Below are positions 5,966 to 8,768 of a stretch of DNA of 8,768 nt, piece after piece. Source of the DNA: an uncultured bacterium (GTDB lineage Bacteria > Bacteroidota > Bacteroidia > Chitinophagales > CAIODY01); the NCBI GenBank assembly GCA_903871715.1, contig CAIQHW010000180.1, forward strand, positions 1 to 8,768, given 5' to 3'. The notes under the pieces are model-generated. The model had not been told where the DNA came from and made no database searches. It saw nothing but the letters and a program-made list of their open reading frames with translations. The number at the start of each line of letters is the position of its first letter. Position 1 is the first letter of the stretch. Both the position numbers and the translations under genes were made by a program.

Positions 5966-6343
5966 CTATCAGTCAAATTGACTGGCATACAAGCAATATT
6001 TTCAATGATACAAGGAATATTTAGCACCATGAAATGAATATTAGGCATGATGCAGACAATATTTTTCACGATACGAAGCATATTAAACACCATGAAAATG
6101 AAATGAAGCACCATACAAGGCAAATTTTGTATGCTAAAAACCAAATGAAGCACGATGAAAGGCAAATTTGAAACGATACAAACGAATCGGAGCATGCTAT
6201 AAGCAAATCGATGTACCATATAAATGAATCGAAGTAGCTTATCAACCAAGTTTATAAAAGTTACAAGCTCGACAAAGTACTTTACAGCGGCGGCGAAAAA
6301 ATATTACAAGGGCAACGAAAAAATTATCAGTAAAAGCAAAGCT
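5966..6343. repeat. degenerate 21 bp tandem array, about 18 units in strict phase
   Basis: Units begin every 21 bp without any indel: 5966, 5987, 6008, 6029, 6050, 6071, 6092, 6113, 6134, 6155, 6176, 6197, 6218, and further in the same phase to 6343. Units 1-13 share a pattern close to ATACAAGSMAATATTT followed by rrCACS; the block ATACAAG or ATGAAA opens most units and CACC/CACG closes many. Units 14-18 (from 6239) keep the 21 bp step but change to a pattern like TTACAAG...CGAAAAA. On the minus strand 6249-5908 stays open and reads as hydrophobic seven-residue repeats (VLHFIFM, VLNIPCI, MLRFVCI types). On the plus strand 6224-6355 is open as 43 basic residues (MNRSSLSTKF...KATRK), also with a seven-residue step. 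Neither has a recognisable family or clear expression signals, so I annotate the array rather than a gene. Confidence 0.85.
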
Positions 6344-6412
6344 ACAAGGAAGTAGTGTTGAAGTGCTGCTTCGGTATTGCTTGGTTCAATAATAAACTTA
6401 ATAAAATAAAGA

Positions 6413-6448
6413 AACACTCAATCGCAAACGATTGGGCGTTTTGTTTTT
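6413..6448 (+). terminator. terminator-like hairpin related to the groEL terminator
   Basis: AACACTCAATCG (6413-6424) pairs with CGATTGGGCGTT (6429-6440) around a CAAA loop, with one A-C mismatch, followed by a T-rich run. It shares the CTCAATCG...TTGGGCGTTTT core with the hairpin at 5817. No intact gene precedes it; the nearest plus-strand stop is at 6355, after the 43-codon frame in the 21 bp array. Confidence 0.7.
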
Positions 6449-6491
6449 TGTATACTTACCAATGCGCTGAAAGCTTGTTCCTTTAAATTAA

Positions 6492-6669
6492 GCACAGTAT
6501 CGCAAACTTTTTTCGATGGCTTTAGAAATAGAAAATAAACCAACTGTTGCTCATTTGTATTGTCGATAAAAGAATTGATGCTCACAAAGAGGGTAGGGTT
6601 TGGTATACTACCGAAAAGGCTGTTGCAGATTATATCAAAGGAAGAAAAAGAAAACGGAAGTTGGATTAA
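6492..6669 (+). pseudogene. possible frameshifted remnant of a small helix-turn-helix protein
   Basis: Two plus-strand frames join if one base near 6566 is treated as an insertion. The first frame runs from ~6492 and reads ...SMALEIENKPTVAHLYCR before a stop at 6567. The second continues KRIDAHKEGRVWYTTEKAV then ADYIKGRKRKRKLD to the stop at 6667-6669. The joined phrase resembles the C-terminal half of excisionase/MerR-like DNA-binding domains (basic helix, then GRVWYTT, then a helix AVADYI) with a Lys/Arg-rich tail. Only ~58 residues remain and there is no plausible upstream start or N-terminal helix, so it would be a truncated relic. A terminator-like hairpin begins right at its stop. The minus strand is also open here (6723-6418), which weakens the call. 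Confidence 0.3.
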
Positions 6670-6702
6670 ACGCTCAATTAGGAATAAGTGGACGTTTTTT
6701 TT
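6668..6702 (+). terminator. third terminator-like hairpin of the same series
   Basis: AAACGCTCAATTA (6668-6680) pairs imperfectly with TAAGTGGACGTTT (6685-6697) around GGAA and leads into a run of eight T. It is a diverged relative of the hairpins at 5817 and 6413 (shared AAACGCTCAAT...GTGGRCGTTTT outline). It overlaps the stop codon of the possible HTH remnant. Confidence 0.6.
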
Positions 6703-6704
6703 GT

Positions 6705-6830
6705 GTTGTAAATAAAAGTTCACACCACTTGTTTAAAGTTTACCGAGCCACCAGTAAAAGTTTCAGAACCATTGGCTAATATTTCCGAATCACTGATGAA
6801 AGTTGACGAGTCATCCGTCGTTAGCTATAA
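6705..6830. repeat. second degenerate 21 bp tandem array, six units
   Basis: Units start at 6705, 6726, 6747, 6768, 6789 and 6810 in exact 21 bp phase. The shared core is TAAAAGTTTCCGA-like (for example TAAAAGTT at 6713 and 6755, TTAAAGTTTACCGA at 6733, GAAAGTTGACGA at 6798); the last unit is poor. The consensus is different from that of the array at 5966. The plus-strand frame 6712-6861 is open and reads as heptapeptides (PVKVSEP, LANISES, LMKVDES) but has no good start codon, with its only early ATG inside the array at 6795. I see a repeat tract with coding-like periodicity, not a supported gene. Confidence 0.75.
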
Positions 6831-6894
6831 GGAAGCATTTCTTACTATGGAGGCAGTCTAAATAAAGAACTGGAATATAAACTTCATTAAAACA

Positions 6895-6930
6895 AAAAAC
6901 GCCGAAACAGCATTGTTTCGGCGTTTTTAA
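6895..6930. terminator. strong bidirectional terminator, end of the minus-strand operon
   Basis: A perfect 15 bp stem (AAAAACGCCGAAACA, 6895-6909, with 6914-6928) and a GCAT loop, flanked by A-run and T-run, can act in both directions. It lies 22 nt past the stop of the minus-strand SnoaL-like gene and so closes that transcript. Confidence 0.92.
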
Positions 6931-6950
6931 AATTTAGTGCTTATCAACTA

Positions 6951-7310
6951 TTATTTATGATAAAACTTTTCGCTTATAATCATTCCATTTTCCCATTTTT
7001 GAACAGCTACTTGCGACATTTTTGCAGCAGCAGGTGCTCCTTTAAATTGAATTTCCATCCAATGTTCTATCATTACCACACTACCATCTTCGCTGGTTGC
7101 AAAAGCATCAATGCCCATGCCCATAAATGCTTCTACAGCACCCATAAAATGTTCTTCATGCACTCGGCAAGCCGCTTTGCCTGTGCGTAAATTGTTTTCG
7201 CCAATGTCTTCCATGCTTACATTCTCAGCATAATACTTGTCAAATGCTTCAAACAATTGCCCTTTGCCAATCATGGCGTAAATGTCTTGTGCTCTTTCTA
7301 AATTTGTCAT
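6951..7310 (-). CDS. SnoaL-like / NTF2-fold protein
   Basis: This encodes 119 residues with the layout of the SnoaL/nuclear transport factor 2-like superfamily: an N-terminal helix (NLERAQDIYAMIGKGQLFEAFDKYYAENVSM, given here as the pattern 'helix then DKYYAENVSMED'), a second helix with EEHFMGAVEAF, then strands including VVMIEHWMEIQFK, SQVAVQKWENGMIISEKFYHK-type C-terminal strands. The fold forms a small cone-shaped cavity used by enzymes, binding proteins and scaffolds, and the substrate cannot be read from sequence. Length is typical. The start ATG is at 7310-7308; upstream is a 109 bp A/T-rich gap after the phosphorylase gene, without a clear terminator, so the gene may be read with the phosphorylase or from its own promoter. 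Confidence 0.8.
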   Translation of the reverse strand: MTNLERAQDIYAMIGKGQLFEAFDKYYAENVSMEDIGENNLRTGKAACRVHEEHFMGAVEAFMGMGIDAFATSEDGSVVMIEHWMEIQFKGAPAAAKMSQVAVQKWENGMIISEKFYHK

Positions 7311-7419
7311 TGTAAATGTTTTTGTTTTTGAAAAATGTTTAGGTTATTACAACGACTAAAATGGCAAATAGTTTTTAAAACCAAAAAATTAATCTTCAGT
7401 TTTCGATTTAGCCACTCCA

Positions 7420-8253
7420 CTAATCTATCTTATCTCCCAAAATCAATTCTTTAATAATCAAACTCATTTTGCTTTCAGCAGCGTTGGCAGCCGCAATCAC
7501 TTCTTCGTGGGTTATTTTTACAGGATTATCAGTTACGCCTAAATCGGTTATCACAGCAATAGCAAACACTGGCAGTAGCATGTGTCTTGCCACAATTACT
7601 TCGGGCACAGTGCTCATGCCTACTGCATCGCCGCCGATAATGTGCATGTATTTATATTCGGCTGGCGATTCAAAACATGGACCGGTAACACCTACATAAA
7701 CTCCTTTTGCACAGCGAATATTATTTTTGGCAGCAATTACCAAGCCCTGCTCAATAAGGGTTTTATCATAGGGTTCGCTCATGTCGGGGAATCGTGCACC
7801 CAATTCTTCTTCGTTTTTCCCTAACAATGGATTGGTGGGCAACAAACTAATGTGGTCTTTAATAATCATCAAATCGCCAATTTGCTGCGCTGGATTTAAA
7901 CCACCCGAAGCATTGCTGATAAACAATTTTTTGATGCCGATAAATTTCATCACTCTTATCGGAAAGCCTACCTGCTGCATGGTGTAGCCTTCATAAAAAT
8001 GAAATCTGCCACTCATGGCCACTACTTTTTTATCGCCCAAAAAACCAAAAATTAATTTACCACCATGTCCTTTTACAGTGCTGATTGGAAAGTGAGGAAT
8101 AGCCGTATAAGGTAATTCAAATTTGATTTGCATGGCTGAAGCAAAGCCACCCAAGCCACTTCCGAGTATGACACCATAATCGGGTTCAAAATTGTTGATT
8201 TTATTTTTGATGTAAACGGAAGTCTCTTTTATTTTTTCTAACAAATTTTCCAT
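7420..8253 (-). CDS. punA: purine nucleoside phosphorylase (trimeric PNP type)
   Basis: PNP cleaves purine (deoxy)ribonucleosides with phosphate to free base and ribose-1-phosphate in purine salvage. The 277-residue protein is full length and carries the family motifs in order: GSGLGG (31-36, phosphate loop), KGHGG (61-65), GRFHFYEGY (82-90, His84), SNASGGLNP (113-121), GVYVGVTGPCFESPAEY (184-200, Glu195 for the base), GDAVGMSTVPE (208-218, Met213), and VITDLG (234-239). By alignment with human PNP, Thr236 and Asp237 match Thr242 and Asn243, and His249 matches His257. The Asp in place of Asn is notable for base preference. The gene sits 54 bp downstream of a thioesterase gene on the same strand, with a TAACTTCG element 18 nt before the ATG. 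Confidence 0.95.
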   Translation of the reverse strand: MENLLEKIKETSVYIKNKINNFEPDYGVILGSGLGGFASAMQIKFELPYTAIPHFPISTVKGHGGKLIFGFLGDKKVVAMSGRFHFYEGYTMQQVGFPIRVMKFIGIKKLFISNASGGLNPAQQIGDLMIIKDHISLLPTNPLLGKNEEELGARFPDMSEPYDKTLIEQGLVIAAKNNIRCAKGVYVGVTGPCFESPAEYKYMHIIGGDAVGMSTVPEVIVARHMLLPVFAIAVITDLGVTDNPVKITHEEVIAAANAAESKMSLIIKELILGDKID

Positions 8254-8271
8254 GCTAAATTTTTTGAGCGG

Positions 8272-8279
8272 CGAAGTTA
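8272..8279 (-). promoter_or_regulatory. candidate -7 element for the phosphorylase gene
   Basis: On the minus strand this reads TAACTTCG followed by C, one mismatch from TAnnTTTG and the same TTCGC variant as upstream of groES. It ends 18 nt before the phosphorylase ATG; a TTTTC about 18 nt upstream could be a poor -33 element. It suggests the gene can be transcribed separately from the thioesterase gene. Confidence 0.4.
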
Positions 8280-8307
8280 ATGAAATGCGTTGTGGGTGAA
8301 AATGATT

Positions 8308-8745
8308 TTAAACCAAACTGCTTATTTTTTCTTTCAATTCAGTTGGAATGGTTTGCACTTTCTTAGTGGTGTAATCAAAACACATCATGCCTGTTTTTGC
8401 AATAGCCACAATGGTTTTAGCATCATTCACTTTTTTTGAAACCAAATACCACACATCAAATGTGCGCTCGGTAATATCGTTAATCCCCATTTCAAACAAC
8501 AATTCATCGCCTGCAAAACCTTCGTGTTTATATTGCACTTGCACATCGCTCATGATAACGGCGGTGTTGAAAAAATTAATTTCTGTTGCGCCCAACGATT
8601 GAAAAAACTGCACACGAGCATCGTGCATCAGCGACAGCAAAGCATCATTGCCCATGTGTGCGCCATAATTCAAATCTGTAATTCGCACACGAATAGTAGT
8701 TTGAAAAATTGCTGCACAGGGAAATTCTAATTTTAATCGAGCCAT
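8308..8745 (-). CDS. hotdog-fold acyl-CoA thioesterase (4HBT/YbgC-like)
   Basis: This encodes 145 residues of the 4-hydroxybenzoyl-CoA thioesterase superfamily, which hydrolyse acyl-CoA thioesters in the cytoplasm. The N-terminal strand and active-site turn are visible as IRVRITDLNYGAHMGNDALL (residues 18-37), matching the family pattern R-x-x-D-x-x-x-x-G-H-x-x-N with Asp24, His30 and Asn33, followed by the long hotdog helix (LSLMHDARVQFFQSLG). The central strands continue VQVQYKHEGFAGDELLFEMG and ERTFDVWYLVSKK, and the typical AKTGMMCFDYTTKKVQTIP closes the sheet. Length is normal. The ATG at 8745-8743 is the family start; the promoter would lie in the last 23 bp or beyond the window. It is the first visible gene of the minus-strand group. 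Its substrate is unknown. Confidence 0.88.
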   Translation of the reverse strand: MARLKLEFPCAAIFQTTIRVRITDLNYGAHMGNDALLSLMHDARVQFFQSLGATEINFFNTAVIMSDVQVQYKHEGFAGDELLFEMGINDITERTFDVWYLVSKKVNDAKTIVAIAKTGMMCFDYTTKKVQTIPTELKEKISSLV

Positions 8746-8768
8746 TGTTTTTGTTGTAAGAATAGAAC

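Noticed and set aside
5908..6249. Minus-strand 113-codon frame as a membrane protein gene
   Set aside because: It consists of the 21 bp array plus the CACAAAG inverted repeat. The hydrophobic heptapeptides follow from the DNA repeat, and no promoter, family or neighbour supports it.
5966..6343. CRISPR array
   Set aside because: The units are directly adjacent 21-mers with no unique spacers and no conserved repeat, and no cas gene is present.
6224..6355. Plus-strand 43-codon frame (MNRSSLSTKF...) as a small basic protein
   Set aside because: It lies fully in the 21 bp array, with no start signals or known family. It is kept only as an observation because a terminator-like hairpin follows 58 bp later.
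6418..6723. Minus-strand 101-codon frame as a gene
   Set aside because: It runs through two hairpin terminators and the competing plus-strand HTH-like reading. The segment KKVCDTVLNLKEQAFSALVSIQ looks protein-like, so it is not excluded, but nothing identifies it.
7311..7419. Terminator or small gene between the phosphorylase and SnoaL-like genes
   Set aside because: Only A/T-rich sequence without a convincing stem or reading frame.

Overview
The window is AT-rich and reads as a chromosomal segment of a Bacteroidota bacterium, probably in or near the Chitinophagales/Sphingobacteriia. The evidence is a secreted protein with a type IX secretion (Por) C-terminal sorting tail, promoter elements close to the Bacteroidota -7 consensus TAnnTTTG, A-rich leaders with no Shine-Dalgarno sequence, and the sequence style of the housekeeping proteins. 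The placement below phylum level is inference.

Left part (1-3542): the 3' end of an HlyD-type membrane fusion protein gene is followed 26 bp later by a gene for a small four-helix membrane protein. Convergent to these, with a 7 bp gap, is queE (7-carboxy-7-deazaguanine synthase, queuosine pathway), which appears to start at TTG. About 325 bp of AT-rich spacer with inverted repeats follows. Next is a 432-residue secreted protein with a signal peptide, a LamG-like N-terminal region, a PKD domain and a T9SS sorting domain, closed by a perfect hairpin terminator.

Centre (3543-5852): the chaperonin operon groES-groEL, with a candidate promoter and a 14 bp palindrome upstream and a long inverted repeat between the two genes. 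A cluster of palindromes and a strong GNRA-loop terminator follow groEL.

Right-centre (5853-6950): about 1.1 kb with no convincing intact gene, but dense in structure. It holds a long imperfect inverted repeat (5884-5950), a degenerate tandem array of 21 bp units in strict phase (5966-6343, about 18 units), a second unrelated 21 bp array (6705-6830, 6 units), and a possible frameshifted remnant of a small helix-turn-helix protein (6492-6669). Two further hairpins resemble the groEL terminator and punctuate the region, and a perfect hairpin closes the operon coming from the right. This is the most unusual part of the window.

Right part (6951-8768): three minus-strand genes in a row. Transcription order is a 4-hydroxybenzoyl-CoA-type hotdog thioesterase, a trimeric-type purine nucleoside phosphorylase, and a SnoaL/NTF2-like protein. 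The phosphorylase has Asp where the mammalian enzyme has the base-selecting Asn243. No tRNA, rRNA, CRISPR array, intact transposase or phage gene was seen.
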